A DNA stretch of 54,329 bases from JACQZU01 sp041908165 (GCA_041908165.1 JAYRFV010000083.1:1-54329), one strand, 5' to 3'. Shown: positions 42,902-53,672, numbered from the stretch's first letter. The notes: generated from the sequence alone by a model not told the origin. Numbers and translations are program-made.

Positions 42902-45034
42902 CTACTTGAACCGGTCCTCCAGCAGTTCGGCCGTGTGCTCCGCCTTCACTGGAGCGCCGTCCTTGTCCAGTCCGCCGCGGATCTGCATCACGCAGCCGGG
43001 GCAGTCCATCACCACCTTGGCGGCGCCGGTCTCCTTGATGTGCTTGAGCTTGCGCTCCAGGATCGGCGCGGAGATCTCGGGCAGCTTCAGCGAGTAGGAC
43101 CCGGCCATGCCGCAGCAGGTGTCGCACTCGGCCATCTCGGCGATCTCGTGCCCGGCCCGCTTCAGCAGGTCGCGGGGCTGCTGCTCGGCCTTGAGGGTGC
43201 GCTTCAGGTGGCAGGAGTCGTGGTAGGTGATCCGGCCCAGGTCCTCGCCCTCCTTGAAGGTGAGCCGGCCTCCGTCCACCAGGTGCTGGACCAGCGTGGA
43301 GAAATCGATGACCTTGGCGGCCAGCCGCTCGGCTTCGGCGATCGCATCGTCCAGGCCGAGGCTGCGGAACGTGTCGATGAAGTCGTGCTTCAGCGCCACC
43401 GTGCAGGTCGGGCAGGCGGAGACCACCCAGCGCGCCTCGGTTTCCAGCAGCGCCCTGATGTTGTCGCGGGCGTTCTGCGCCGCGACCTCGTAGGCGCCGC
43501 TGTAGCGGGCCGGGGCGCCGCAGCAGGTCTGCCCCTCGGGAAAGACCACCTCGACGCCGGCCTTGTTCAGGATCCGCACCAGGGCCTCGCCGGTTTCCGG
43601 ATAGGCGAAGTCGATCAGGCAGCCGGCGTAGAAGACCGCCTTTTCTGCGCGCCGTGGCTGCGGGATCGCGGCGATGGTGTCCCGCAGCGGCCGCTCGGCG
43701 ATGGCCGGCAGGCTGCGGAAGGCGGTCATGTCCGAGAGGAACAGCGGCAGGTGGCGGATGAAGCGGCCCTTGGCGAAGGGCTTCTGGGTCAGCGCCGCCA
43801 TCCGCAGCATGGAGTGGAACAGCCGCCGGTTGTTGACCACCTTGAAAATGCCGCGCTGGGCCAGGGACTGCCCCTGCTCCACCACCAGCCGCCGCCGCAG
43901 CTCGAGGATCAGGCCGGGGATGTCGATCTTGCCGGGGCACACCGGGACGCAGCTGCCGCACTGGATGCACAGCCCCTGGATGTCTTCCGACTTCTTCAGC
44001 TCGTCGAACCAGGCGGTGAGGATGGTGCCGATGCCGCCGGTGTAGGTCTTGCCGAACACGTGGCCGCCCACCAGCCGGAACACCGGGCAGACGTTCAGGC
44101 AGGTGGCGCAGCGGATGCACTGCAGCGCCTCCTTGAACTTCGGGTCCGCCGCCATGTCCGAGCGATGGTTGTCCATCAGGATGATGTGCAGCTCCTTGGG
44201 GGAGCCGTCCGGGTTGGGGGTCGTCCCGGAGAGGATCGACACGTAGCTGGTCAGCAGCTGGCCGGTGGCGCTGCGCGGCAGCGCGGTGAGGATCGGCTCG
44301 ATCTCGTCGACCTTGGCCACCAGCTTCTCGATGCCGACGATGGCGACGTGGATCCGCGGCAGGGTGGTCACCAGCCGGGCGTTGCCCTCGTTGGTGACGA
44401 TCACCAGGCTGCCGGTCTCCGCCACCGCGATGTTGGCGCCGGTGATGCCCAGGTCGGCCTGCAGGAACTTGGGGCGCAGCTTGGCGCGGGCGAACTTCAC
44501 CAGCTTCGGGATGTCCGGGGCCTGCCCCGCCTCGACTTCCTGGCTGAAGACCTCGGCGACCTCCTCCTTGGTCATGTGGATGGCCGGCATCACCATGTGC
44601 GACGGGGTCTGGCGGGCCAGCTGGATGATCCACTCGCCCAGGTCGGTCTCGTCGACCTCGATGCCGGCCTGCTGGAGGGCGGCGTTCAGGTGGATCTCCT
44701 CGGAGGCCATCGACTTGGACTTGACCACCCGGCGCACGCCGCGCTCCCGGGCGATGTCGAGGATGTACTGCTTGACCTGGGCCGGGTCGGCGGTGCGGAA
44801 CACCCGGGCGCCGCGGGCCTCGGCGCTGCGGGCGAACTGCGCGGCCAGCTCCTCCTGGTGCGACGCGGCGCTGCCCTTGATCTCGGCGATGCGCTCGCGC
44901 ACGGCGTCGAAGTCGATGCCCTCGTAGGCCTTGGCGCGGCTCACCCGGTAGGCCTCGGAGAAGCGCCCCAGGGCGCCGGTGAGGTTGGCGTTCTGCAGCG
45001 CCGAGCTGATCGAGTCCTTGAACGCGGTGGTCAT
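42902..45034 (-). CDS. fused LutB-LutA type L-lactate utilisation iron-sulfur protein
   Basis: A 710-residue fusion. The N-terminal half (about 1-440) is LutB/LldF: a LUD domain (VVKSKSMASEEIHLN, ETGSLVIVTNEGNARL, PRIHVAIVGIEKLV) and two [4Fe-4S] motifs, CIRCATCLNVCP and CIQCGSCVPVCP. The C-terminal part (about 470-710) is LutA/LldE with two CCG domains (GQTCCGAP and CDTCCGMAGSY), each with upstream YAGCLIDF or YHDSCH segments. In Bacillus subtilis LutA and LutB are separate subunits of L-lactate oxidation; fused forms are known from sulfate reducers. It overlaps lutC by ATGA. Electrons probably go to quinone or a carrier; fate not shown. Confidence 0.85.
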   Translation of the reverse strand: MTTAFKDSISSALQNANLTGALGRFSEAYRVSRAKAYEGIDFDAVRERIAEIKGSAASHQEELAAQFARSAEARGARVFRTADPAQVKQYILDIARERGVRRVVKSKSMASEEIHLNAALQQAGIEVDETDLGEWIIQLARQTPSHMVMPAIHMTKEEVAEVFSQEVEAGQAPDIPKLVKFARAKLRPKFLQADLGITGANIAVAETGSLVIVTNEGNARLVTTLPRIHVAIVGIEKLVAKVDEIEPILTALPRSATGQLLTSYVSILSGTTPNPDGSPKELHIILMDNHRSDMAADPKFKEALQCIRCATCLNVCPVFRLVGGHVFGKTYTGGIGTILTAWFDELKKSEDIQGLCIQCGSCVPVCPGKIDIPGLILELRRRLVVEQGQSLAQRGIFKVVNNRRLFHSMLRMAALTQKPFAKGRFIRHLPLFLSDMTAFRSLPAIAERPLRDTIAAIPQPRRAEKAVFYAGCLIDFAYPETGEALVRILNKAGVEVVFPEGQTCCGAPARYSGAYEVAAQNARDNIRALLETEARWVVSACPTCTVALKHDFIDTFRSLGLDDAIAEAERLAAKVIDFSTLVQHLVDGGRLTFKEGEDLGRITYHDSCHLKRTLKAEQQPRDLLKRAGHEIAEMAECDTCCGMAGSYSLKLPEISAPILERKLKHIKETGAAKVVMDCPGCVMQIRGGLDKDGAPVKAEHTAELLEDRFK

Positions 45035-45594
45035 GCCGCCACCTCCTCAAGATCGTCCACGGCGACGATGACCAGCCGTTCCGGACCGTGCACGCCGATG
45101 GTGAGCACGCGCTCGATGTCGGCGGTCCGGCTCGGCCCGGTGATGAAGGAGATGCAATTGACCTGGTCCGGGCGGAGCCGCTGCAGCACCCCGCCCAGGC
45201 TCTCCAGGATCCGCCCGGTGCCGATCACCGCCACGTGGATGGGGGGCAAGGTCGACACCAGCCGCTTGGCCACGGCGGTGGCGTCCTGCACCAGGGTTCC
45301 GGTCCCGGCGATGGCCCAGTCGAGCTGGCTGACGCCCACCCGGGCGGCGGCGGCGGATTCGCGGGTGACCTCGAAGGTCAATCCGGGGACCTGGGCCAGC
45401 AGCGGGTCCGGCCCGCCCGGTCCGAGGAGGCTGCCGGCAGCCCAGACGGCGCCGCAGTCCGGTTCGGCGGAGACACCGGCGTCGCGGAGGAAGCCGGCGA
45501 TGAACGCGCGGGCCTCGGACTGGGTCGCGAATCGGTGGACCTCGGCACTGACAGCCTCCGCCCGGGTCCTGAAGGCTGCGAACAGGTGTTCCAT
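45031..45594 (-). CDS. lutC: LutC/LldG-type LUD-domain lactate utilisation protein
   Basis: A 187-residue LUD-domain protein. The ending SFITGPSRTADIERVLTIGVHGP is the diagnostic LutC segment, and the core has VSQLDWAIAGTGTLVQDA and PPIHVAVIGTGRIL. LutC is the third subunit of the LutABC complex oxidising L-lactate to pyruvate. I start at the ATG at 45594, which has GGGGGT just upstream; an in-frame TTG at 45606 would add four residues. Its stop overlaps the start of the LutB-LutA gene by ATGA, which ties their synthesis together. Confidence 0.9.
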   Translation of the reverse strand: MEHLFAAFRTRAEAVSAEVHRFATQSEARAFIAGFLRDAGVSAEPDCGAVWAAGSLLGPGGPDPLLAQVPGLTFEVTRESAAAARVGVSQLDWAIAGTGTLVQDATAVAKRLVSTLPPIHVAVIGTGRILESLGGVLQRLRPDQVNCISFITGPSRTADIERVLTIGVHGPERLVIVAVDDLEEVAA

Positions 45595-45606
45595 GTCGAC
45601 CCCCAA

Positions 45607-48444
45607 TCAACGGGTGGCGGATTCCAGCAGGTAGAGGATGCTCCGGTAGACCTGGCCGGTGGCGCGGGTCATGCCCACTTCGCAGGTGCGGCTGCTCGAA
45701 TAGCAGGCGTCGACCTGCGCCAGCTTCACTTCGGCGGATTCGTGGCGGGTGGCCGACGCGGTCAGCTCCGGATGGCTGAATCCGCGGTCCCCCGCAAAGC
45801 CGCAGCAGCCGGCGTCGCGCGGCACCAGCACCTTCTCGGCGCAGGCCCTCGCCAGGGCCTCGAGCTTGCCGGCGATCCCCATCTTGGTGACCGAGCAGAC
45901 CGGGTGCAGGGCCACGGAACCCGACTTGCGCAGCACCTTCAGCTTCGGCAGCAGTTCGTCATGGGCGAAGGCCACCGAATCGAGGATGCGCAGGCGGTCG
46001 AAGCGCCGCTGGTTCTCCTCGGTGAGGTAGCCGCGGCTGTTCAGGAGGCCGTAGGTGCAGGGGCTGGTATCGACCACCACCGGCAACCGGCCCTCCCCGG
46101 ACCACCGCCAGAACCGTTCGATGGCCTGGTTGACCGTGAATGCGTGGGCATCGGCGTAGCCTTTCGAGGAGAACGGCACGCCGCAGCAGGTGCCTTCCAC
46201 GCCCTGCGGAATGTGCAGGGGCACGCCCGCCCGTTCGGCGACCTTCACGAAGGCGGCGGCCAGGGTCTGCTCGTCGGGCTCGCCGGGCAGGTGCCCCATG
46301 GTGCGGGAGATGCAGGCGGGGAAGTAGATCGCCTGGGCCCGGCCCGCATCGGTCGCCGGCAGGGGCCGGGCGGCCTTCGGCATTTCGGGGCTCCACTGGT
46401 GCGAGGAGCCGACCGCCTTGAGCAGCCGGGTCAGGGCCGGCATGGCCTTCACGCCGAGGCTGCGCTGGACCAGGTGCCCGGAGCGGAGCCCGAAACGGAC
46501 CATCGGCTCCAGGGCCGCGAAGTTGCGGGCCAGTTTGAGGGCGATCCACCTGGAGGCCGGGGAGTGGCCGGCGCGGCGGAACAGCTTGGTCAGCTGGCCG
46601 GTGTCGATGCCCACCGGGCAGGCGGTGGCGCACAGCCCGTCCACGGCGCAGGTGTCCAGGGCCATGTAGGGAAAGGCGCCCTCGAGCGAGGCCAGCAGGG
46701 GTGGGTTCTCCCGGGTCGCGGCGAGGCGGGCGATCTCGCGGCGGACCACGATCCGCTGGCGCGGCGTCAGGGTCAGCTCCCGGCTCGGACACTTCGGCTC
46801 GCAGTAGCCGCATTCGATGCACTTGTCGACTTCCGCTTCGACGCCCGGCATCGGCTTGAGGTCGGCCAGGTGGCCGCGGGGATCGGCATTGAGGATCACG
46901 CCCGGGTTGAGCAGCCGCAGCGGGTCCACCAGATCCTTGAGGCGCTCCATGACCGCCTTCGCCTCGGGGCCCCATTCCGCTTCGACGAAGGGCGCCATGT
47001 TGCGGCCGGTGCCGTGCTCGGCCTTGAGGGCGCCGTCGTACTTCTTCACCACCAGCTCCACCACGTCGTCGATGAACCGCGCGTAGCGGTCCACCTCGCC
47101 CTGGTCGTTGAAGGACTGGGTGATGACGAAGTGCAGGTTGCCGTCCTTGGCGTGGCCGAAGATGATCGCCTCGTCGTAGCCGTGCTTGGCGAACAGCTTC
47201 GTCAGGTCCACGGCGGCGTCGGCCAGCCGCTCGATGGGGAAGGCGACGTCCTCGATCAGCACCGTGGTGCCGCGCTTGCGCACCGCGCCGACGGAGGGGA
47301 AGGTGCCGGAGCGGATCTTCCAGAACAGTGCCTGCTCCGCCGGGTCGTGGGTGAAGCGGGCCGGTTCCAGCAGGGTCAGGTTGCCGCTGGCGGCCAGCGC
47401 GGTCCGCTCCAGGTCCAGGCGGGCGGATTCGTCGGCACCGTGGAATTCCACCAGCAGGGCCGCCGCGCCCTCGGGCAGGGCCTTGATCGCAGGCGGGATC
47501 CCGGGCTGCTCCTGCACCGAACGCAGGGAAGCCCGGTCCAGCAGTTCCAGCGCCGCGGCGCCGGCATCGCGCAGCGGCGGGATCGCCGCGCAGGCGGCGT
47601 GCAGGTCGGGGAACAGCAGGAAGCCGGTGACCTTCACCGGCAGGTCCGGCACCGAGCGCAGCACCGCCTCGGCGATGAAGGCCAGCGTTCCCTCAGACCC
47701 CACCAGCAGGTGGCGGAAGATGTCCACCGGCCGTTCGAAGTCCAGGAAGGCGTTCAGCGAGTAGCCGGTGGTGTTCTTGGTCCTGTACTTGGCGCGGATG
47801 CGCTGGGCCAATGGCGCGTTCGCCTCCAGCTCGGCCTTGAGGGCGAGGAGGCCCTCGGCCAGGGCCGGTTCGGCCTCGCGGAAGCGGGCATCGGCGTCGG
47901 CCGCGCCGGTGTCGACGACCGTGCCCGAAGGCAGGACGAAGGTCAGCGATTCCAGCGTGTGGTAGGCGTTCTGGGCCACGCCGCAGCACATGCCGCTGGA
48001 ATTGTTGGAGAGGATGCCGCCCACCGTGCAGGTGTTGATGGAAGCCGGGTCGGGTCCCATCTTGGCGCGGAAGGGGCGCAGGGCGTGGTTGACGTGGGCG
48101 CCGATGACGCCGGGCTGCACCCGGACCTTGGCCCCGCCCTCCAGGACCTTGATGCCGCGCCAGTGGCGGACGACTTCGACCAGCACACCGTCGCTGACCG
48201 CCTGGCCGGAGAGGCTGGTGCCCGCGGCGCGGAACGTCATGGGCAGGCGGCGATCGTGGCTCAGCCTGAACAGGGAGCGAACTTCCTCCGTGGCGCCGGC
48301 GAACACCACCGCCTTCGGGATCAGCCGGTAGAAGCTCGCATCCGAGGCGAAGGCGATCAGGTCCACGGGCCGGTCCAGCACCCGTTCCTGTCCGACGATG
48401 GCCGCCAGTGCCTCCCGCAGTTCCGAACCGGTCGCCATGCTCAT
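45607..48444 (-). CDS. FAD/Fe-S D-lactate (or glycolate) dehydrogenase, Dld-II/GlcD-GlcF type
   Basis: A 945-residue protein with three parts. The first (about 20-520) is an FAD-binding and FAD-oxidase C domain (RAAGTSLSGQAVSDGVLVE, GGILSNNSSGM, HLLVGSEGTLAFI, GHAKDGNLHFV, HGTGRNMAPFVE). The second has two iron-sulfur motifs (CIECGYCEPKCP and CAVDGLCATACP). The third is a CCG-type domain (GTCCGVPFS and GCCGFAGDRGF). This is the layout of membrane-associated Dld-II enzymes, such as those of Shewanella, that oxidise D-lactate; glycolate oxidase (GlcD plus GlcF) is the nearest alternative. Located between the permease and LutC genes. Electron acceptor probably quinone. Confidence 0.9.
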   Translation of the reverse strand: MSMATGSELREALAAIVGQERVLDRPVDLIAFASDASFYRLIPKAVVFAGATEEVRSLFRLSHDRRLPMTFRAAGTSLSGQAVSDGVLVEVVRHWRGIKVLEGGAKVRVQPGVIGAHVNHALRPFRAKMGPDPASINTCTVGGILSNNSSGMCCGVAQNAYHTLESLTFVLPSGTVVDTGAADADARFREAEPALAEGLLALKAELEANAPLAQRIRAKYRTKNTTGYSLNAFLDFERPVDIFRHLLVGSEGTLAFIAEAVLRSVPDLPVKVTGFLLFPDLHAACAAIPPLRDAGAAALELLDRASLRSVQEQPGIPPAIKALPEGAAALLVEFHGADESARLDLERTALAASGNLTLLEPARFTHDPAEQALFWKIRSGTFPSVGAVRKRGTTVLIEDVAFPIERLADAAVDLTKLFAKHGYDEAIIFGHAKDGNLHFVITQSFNDQGEVDRYARFIDDVVELVVKKYDGALKAEHGTGRNMAPFVEAEWGPEAKAVMERLKDLVDPLRLLNPGVILNADPRGHLADLKPMPGVEAEVDKCIECGYCEPKCPSRELTLTPRQRIVVRREIARLAATRENPPLLASLEGAFPYMALDTCAVDGLCATACPVGIDTGQLTKLFRRAGHSPASRWIALKLARNFAALEPMVRFGLRSGHLVQRSLGVKAMPALTRLLKAVGSSHQWSPEMPKAARPLPATDAGRAQAIYFPACISRTMGHLPGEPDEQTLAAAFVKVAERAGVPLHIPQGVEGTCCGVPFSSKGYADAHAFTVNQAIERFWRWSGEGRLPVVVDTSPCTYGLLNSRGYLTEENQRRFDRLRILDSVAFAHDELLPKLKVLRKSGSVALHPVCSVTKMGIAGKLEALARACAEKVLVPRDAGCCGFAGDRGFSHPELTASATRHESAEVKLAQVDACYSSSRTCEVGMTRATGQVYRSILYLLESATR

Positions 48445-48474
48445 GGGTCCACCTTGGGCCTTGGTTCCAGGATC

Positions 48475-48507
48475 GCGGGTCCCGTCCCTGGGAGGAACGG
48501 GACCCGC
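48475..48507 (-). promoter_or_regulatory. intercistronic 11-bp stem-loop between permease and dehydrogenase genes
   Basis: GCGGGTCCCGT (48475-48485) and ACGGGACCCGC (48497-48507) form a perfect 11-bp stem with an 11-base loop. It lies in the 87-base gap after the permease stop. No T-run follows in the direction of transcription, so it probably serves as an mRNA-stabilising, processing or attenuating element, lowering or separating expression of downstream genes. It ends 30 bases before the dehydrogenase start. Confidence 0.6.
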
Positions 48508-48531
48508 CTTGGGTTCAGGTGCATTCCCGGA

Positions 48532-50280
<1,749 letters not shown>

Positions 50281-50360
50281 GGGACCTCCAGTTCCTGGGG
50301 TTGAGGAGAGGGACAAAGGGCTGAAAGATCGGGGAACCGGGAGAGCCTACCAAAAGGTCA

Positions 50361-50431
50361 GGTGGTCCGACCACCAGTTCATTGGATCTTTTTCGAAATT
50401 TTTTAAAATTTGTGTATATTGGTCTTAACAA
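50361..50431. promoter_or_regulatory. two FadR/LldR-type operators and a promoter between permease and regulator genes
   Basis: Perfect palindrome GGTGGTCCGACCACC at 50361-50375 and imperfect TTGGTCTTAACAA at 50419-50431 both fit the TGGT-N3-ACCA operator type of FadR-subfamily GntR regulators such as LldR. For the rightward regulator gene, TATATT (50415-50420) lies 17 bases after TTCGAA (50392-50397), giving a plausible promoter whose start would fall inside the second operator. The first site is placed about 80 bases before the permease start. Confidence 0.65.
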
Positions 50432-50498
50432 ATCATGATTGGGCCCATTCCCTTCATTCATTTGTCAGGGAACTGCTAGGATCCCCTGGAGGTTCGCC

Positions 50499-51221
50499 GT
50501 GGCCATCGAGTTCACCCCCGTCAAGACCAAGCGGCTCTACGAGGAGATCGTCGACCAGATCAAGCAGCTCATCACCGGCGGCGAACTGAAGCCGGGCGAC
50601 AAGCTTCTGTCCGAGCGCGAGCTGGCGGACAAGCTGCAGGTCAGCCGGGTGTCGGTGCGGGAGGCGATCCGGGCGCTGGAAATGCTCGGCTTCATCGAGA
50701 TCCGCCAGGGCGAGGGCACCTTCGTGCGCGATGTCGCCGCCGACGACGTGATCCGTCCCCTGGCCATGTTCCTCGCGGTGGAGCGCGGCTCGCTGCTGGA
50801 CATGTTCGAGGTCCGGCGCATCTTCGAGACGGCCACCGCCGGGCTGGCCGCGGAGCGCGCCAGCGACGACGAGGTCGCCCAGATCGGGCTGCTGCTCGAG
50901 AAGATGAAGGACCGGATCGAGCACGGCGACTCCGAGCGCGGCGAAGAGTACGACGCCGCCTACCACTACGCGGTGGCGGAGGCGACCCACAACAGCCTCC
51001 TCATCAAGCTGCTGCGCACCGTCCACGAGGAGTGGTCCCGGGCGGTCTCCGCGGGCAGCCAGCAGCTGCTGCTCGACCGCGCCAACAACGCCCCGAAGAT
51101 CATCGAGCAGCACGCCCGCGTCTACGAGGCGATCCGGGCCCATGACCCGGCCACCGCTTCGCAGGCCATGCTCGAGCACGTGACCTTCGCCGAAAAGGAA
51201 CTGCGCAAACGCCTTCTGTAG
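50499..51221 (+). CDS. FadR-subfamily GntR regulator (LldR/LutR/GlcC-like)
   Basis: A 240-residue repressor or activator. The N-terminal winged helix-turn-helix (about 5-75) carries LKPGDKLLSERELADKLQVSR, read as PGDKLLSERELA then VSVREAIRALEMLGFIE and GEGTFVRD. The C-terminal FCD ligand domain has D-AAYHYAVAEATHN and later histidines for a metal site. FadR-family members at such loci sense lactate or glycolate. The GTG start at 50499 has GGAGG upstream; an in-frame ATG at 50439 lies inside the promoter area. It is divergent from the permease and 9 bases before malate synthase, with which it is co-transcribed. Confidence 0.85.
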   Translation: MAIEFTPVKTKRLYEEIVDQIKQLITGGELKPGDKLLSERELADKLQVSRVSVREAIRALEMLGFIEIRQGEGTFVRDVAADDVIRPLAMFLAVERGSLLDMFEVRRIFETATAGLAAERASDDEVAQIGLLLEKMKDRIEHGDSERGEEYDAAYHYAVAEATHNSLLIKLLRTVHEEWSRAVSAGSQQLLLDRANNAPKIIEQHARVYEAIRAHDPATASQAMLEHVTFAEKELRKRLL

Positions 51222-51230
51222 GAGCACGCC

Positions 51231-53114
51231 ATGACGGCCAGGCTCGAGATCCGCCCCAGCGTTCTGGCGGCCTATCCGGACATCTACACGCCCGCGGCCC
51301 TGGCCGCCCTCGAGGTCCTCGCCCCCTACGACCAGGACCGCCGCGAGCTGCTGGCCGCCCGGTTGGCCCGTCGCGCGGCCCGGGCGGCGGCCGGCGGGCG
51401 CATCGGCTTCCTCGCACCCGAGGCGCTGATTCCCCGCACCCGGCTCAGCGTGGCCGACGCCCGGGCGGGCAACTTCGACGGCGCCTCCATCCCGCCCGAC
51501 CTGGCCCGGCAGTGGATCCAGGGCACCGGCCCCGGCACCCGGCCCCGTTCGGACGTCCGCGGCGGGCTCCGCAACGTGGCCTACGCGCTGCTTTCGGGAG
51601 CGGACGGCTGGATGTTCGACGGCGAGGACGCCCTCGGCCAGGTCGACAGCATGTCCCTGGACAACCAGCGCAACCTGAAACTGGCCATCGCCCGCGACCC
51701 GCTGTTCCTGGAGGTGGCCGAGGAGGTGGCCGCCGAGATGAACCGCTGGGCCGAAGGCTTCTTCGGCCGGCCGATCATTGCCGACTGGCGCGCCCAGCTG
51801 GACTTCACCACGCTCCTCTTCCGCTGCCGCGGCCTGCACCTGGACGACCGCCACATCCAGTGGGAGGGCGGCGCCGGCTTCTCCGCCTCGATCGCCGACC
51901 TGGCGCTGTTCGTGGTCAGCAACCAGGAACGGCTGCGCGCCGCCGGCCGCAGCATCGTCCTGTACCTGCCCAAGATCCAGACCGCCGAGGAGGCCGCGCT
52001 CTGGAACGACCTGATCCTGGCGCTGGAGGGTCACCTGCGCCTGCCGGTGGGAACCATCAAGGTCTACGTGCTCGTGGAGCAGCTCGAGCAGTGCTTCCAG
52101 TTGTTGGAGATCCGCGCCGCCCTGTCGCCCCATTTCGTCGGCTTCAACACCGGCCGCTGGGACTACATCAACAGCGTCTCCGACGCGCTCGCCTGGGATC
52201 CCGCCTTCATCAACCCCAACATCGACGCCATCACCATGACCTACGGCTACATGCGGACCTACGAGGACCGCGTACGGCGGGCGGTCAACACCCCCGACCG
52301 CCACGGCCGCTGCGCGCTCTGGCAGGGCGGCATGGAGCCCAACATCCCGGTAGGCTCGCCGGCCGGCGTCGCCGCCAGCATGGCTCGCGCCGTGGCCGGG
52401 GCCGAGCGCGAGCAGTGCGAGGGCGCCTCCGGCAAGTGGGTCGCGCACTGGAAGATGGTCCACATCGTCCGGCCGGTCTGGGAGAAGGCGGGCCAGGACA
52501 ACCAGCTGGGCCGGGCCTTCCCGGTCCTCACCCACGGCGCCGAGGACGCCGCCGCCCTGGCCCTGCTGGAGCCTGCGCCGCGCACCGTCCGCGGCGCCCG
52601 CGACCTGCTGTCGGTGGCGCTGCAGTACGGCAACGCCTTCCTCCAGGGCTTCCAGGCGGCGGCGCTCAAGCCCGCCGACTTCTTCGGCAATGACGATGTC
52701 CTCTACCTCATGGAGGACATGGCCACCGGCGAGATCCGCCTGTCGATCCTGTGGGAGTGGCTGCACAAGGGCGCGGTCCTCACCGCCGACGATGCGGAGA
52801 CCGGCGCGCGGGCTGGAGAGCCTTTCGGCGCCGCCCTGTTCGACCGGCTGCTGGAGGAGGAGTACGCCAAGCTGCTCGCCGCCCGCGACAAGGACGTCCA
52901 CGACGACTCCAAGGCCAGCACCCTGCCGATCGCCCGCGCCATCGTCCTCGCCTACGTCCAGAGCGACGTCAAGCCGCCCTGGTACATCGACCTGCTGAAC
53001 CTCAACCTCGGCGTCGCGGCCCTCGACGTCGCCGAGGGCCGCATCGCCCACTTCCTGGACAGCTTCCGCCGCGAGGGCGTGCGGATCACCGCCAACCTCG
53101 ACTTCGGCCGCTGA
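51231..53114 (+). CDS. malate synthase
   Basis: Condenses glyoxylate with acetyl-CoA to malate. The 627-residue protein has WMFDGEDALGQ, then IKVYVLVEQLEQCFQLLEIR (shorter here: VYVLVEQLEQ), and the strong signature GFNTGRWDYINSVSDAL, with ILWEWLHKGA near the C-terminus. It differs from E. coli AceB and GlcB in length and in several segments, so it belongs to a more distant branch. No isocitrate lyase gene is in the window. Sitting directly behind a FadR-family regulator and next to a hydroxyacid locus, it suggests glyoxylate arises from glycolate. The glyoxylate cycle is the other option. Confidence 0.8.
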   Translation: MTARLEIRPSVLAAYPDIYTPAALAALEVLAPYDQDRRELLAARLARRAARAAAGGRIGFLAPEALIPRTRLSVADARAGNFDGASIPPDLARQWIQGTGPGTRPRSDVRGGLRNVAYALLSGADGWMFDGEDALGQVDSMSLDNQRNLKLAIARDPLFLEVAEEVAAEMNRWAEGFFGRPIIADWRAQLDFTTLLFRCRGLHLDDRHIQWEGGAGFSASIADLALFVVSNQERLRAAGRSIVLYLPKIQTAEEAALWNDLILALEGHLRLPVGTIKVYVLVEQLEQCFQLLEIRAALSPHFVGFNTGRWDYINSVSDALAWDPAFINPNIDAITMTYGYMRTYEDRVRRAVNTPDRHGRCALWQGGMEPNIPVGSPAGVAASMARAVAGAEREQCEGASGKWVAHWKMVHIVRPVWEKAGQDNQLGRAFPVLTHGAEDAAALALLEPAPRTVRGARDLLSVALQYGNAFLQGFQAAALKPADFFGNDDVLYLMEDMATGEIRLSILWEWLHKGAVLTADDAETGARAGEPFGAALFDRLLEEEYAKLLAARDKDVHDDSKASTLPIARAIVLAYVQSDVKPPWYIDLLNLNLGVAALDVAEGRIAHFLDSFRREGVRITANLDFGR

Positions 53115-53122
53115 GCCCGCCT

Positions 53123-53302
53123 CTACTTCAACGCCGCCCTGATCTTCTTCAGGGCGTCGGCTCCGTAGTAGCTGCAGGCGCCCTTCTTCGATTCCGGGGC
53201 CAGGCCCAGGTCGGCAATGGCCTTCTTCACCTTCGCGTCGGACACGCCCAGTTCCTTGGCGATGGCGCCGGCGGTCATGGGGGCTTTGGAGTCGGTGGCC
53301 AT
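53123..53302 (-). CDS. small helix-turn-helix-like protein
   Basis: A 59-residue basic protein. TAGAIAKELGVSDAKVKKAI looks like a helix-turn-helix, followed by a C-terminal lysine-rich helix (ADALKKIRAALK), and there is a single cysteine (GACSYYG). The ATG at 53302 has GGAG upstream. It is convergent with malate synthase (8-base gap). A DNA- or RNA-binding role is likely but unspecified. Upstream in-frame codons extend to 53545, but that part has no recognisable features and lacks a good start. Confidence 0.55.
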   Translation of the reverse strand: MATDSKAPMTAGAIAKELGVSDAKVKKAIADLGLAPESKKGACSYYGADALKKIRAALK

Positions 53303-53672
53303 GGGGGCTCCTGGATTCGCCCCATTCTGGCGTGCGCAGGGTCGGGGACAAAGCCGGGATTCGGGACCCCCGGCAGCGGGTCCGACCGATGCGGAACCCT
53401 GCCTGTGCCGGTCTCCGAGTGGCAGGTAGGGCACCGCATGCCCTCCGAACCCACGGCTCCCGCGTCCGACGATCGCGAGGACAGGCTTGCCAACGGTGCC
53501 AGGATCCTCCATGTTGGTCGTGGAGTCTGGATGCGACCTCGGCACAGGACAAACGGGATGAGCCTGGAGACGGTTGGAGTCTCCCCGGCCGAAGTCTAGC
53601 GGTTCGGCCTTGCCCCCTCTCTGAAGCGCCCCCGCGTGGGGCTTGAGTGGTCATTCATCCAGGGAATCCACC
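53303..53672. other. non-coding stretch between the small HTH gene and rsgA
   Basis: About 370 bases without a convincing gene. Possible reading frames through it have no family resemblance. A hairpin with arms around 53361-53369 and 53378-53385 (one bulge) and a small GCCCC/GGGGC hairpin at 53628-53642 before rsgA are visible. It should hold the promoters of both divergent genes, but I cannot place them. Confidence 0.4.

Noticed and set aside
50439..50498. ATG at 50439 as start of the GntR regulator
   Set aside because: It would translate through the promoter-proximal region into a non-homologous 20-residue extension; the GTG at 50499 has GGAGG at proper distance and starts the conserved domain.
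53303..53646. Possible extra genes (upstream extension of the HTH gene to 53545; a 104-codon rightward frame)
   Set aside because: No good start site, no homology-like motif, Arg/Pro/Cys-rich translation.
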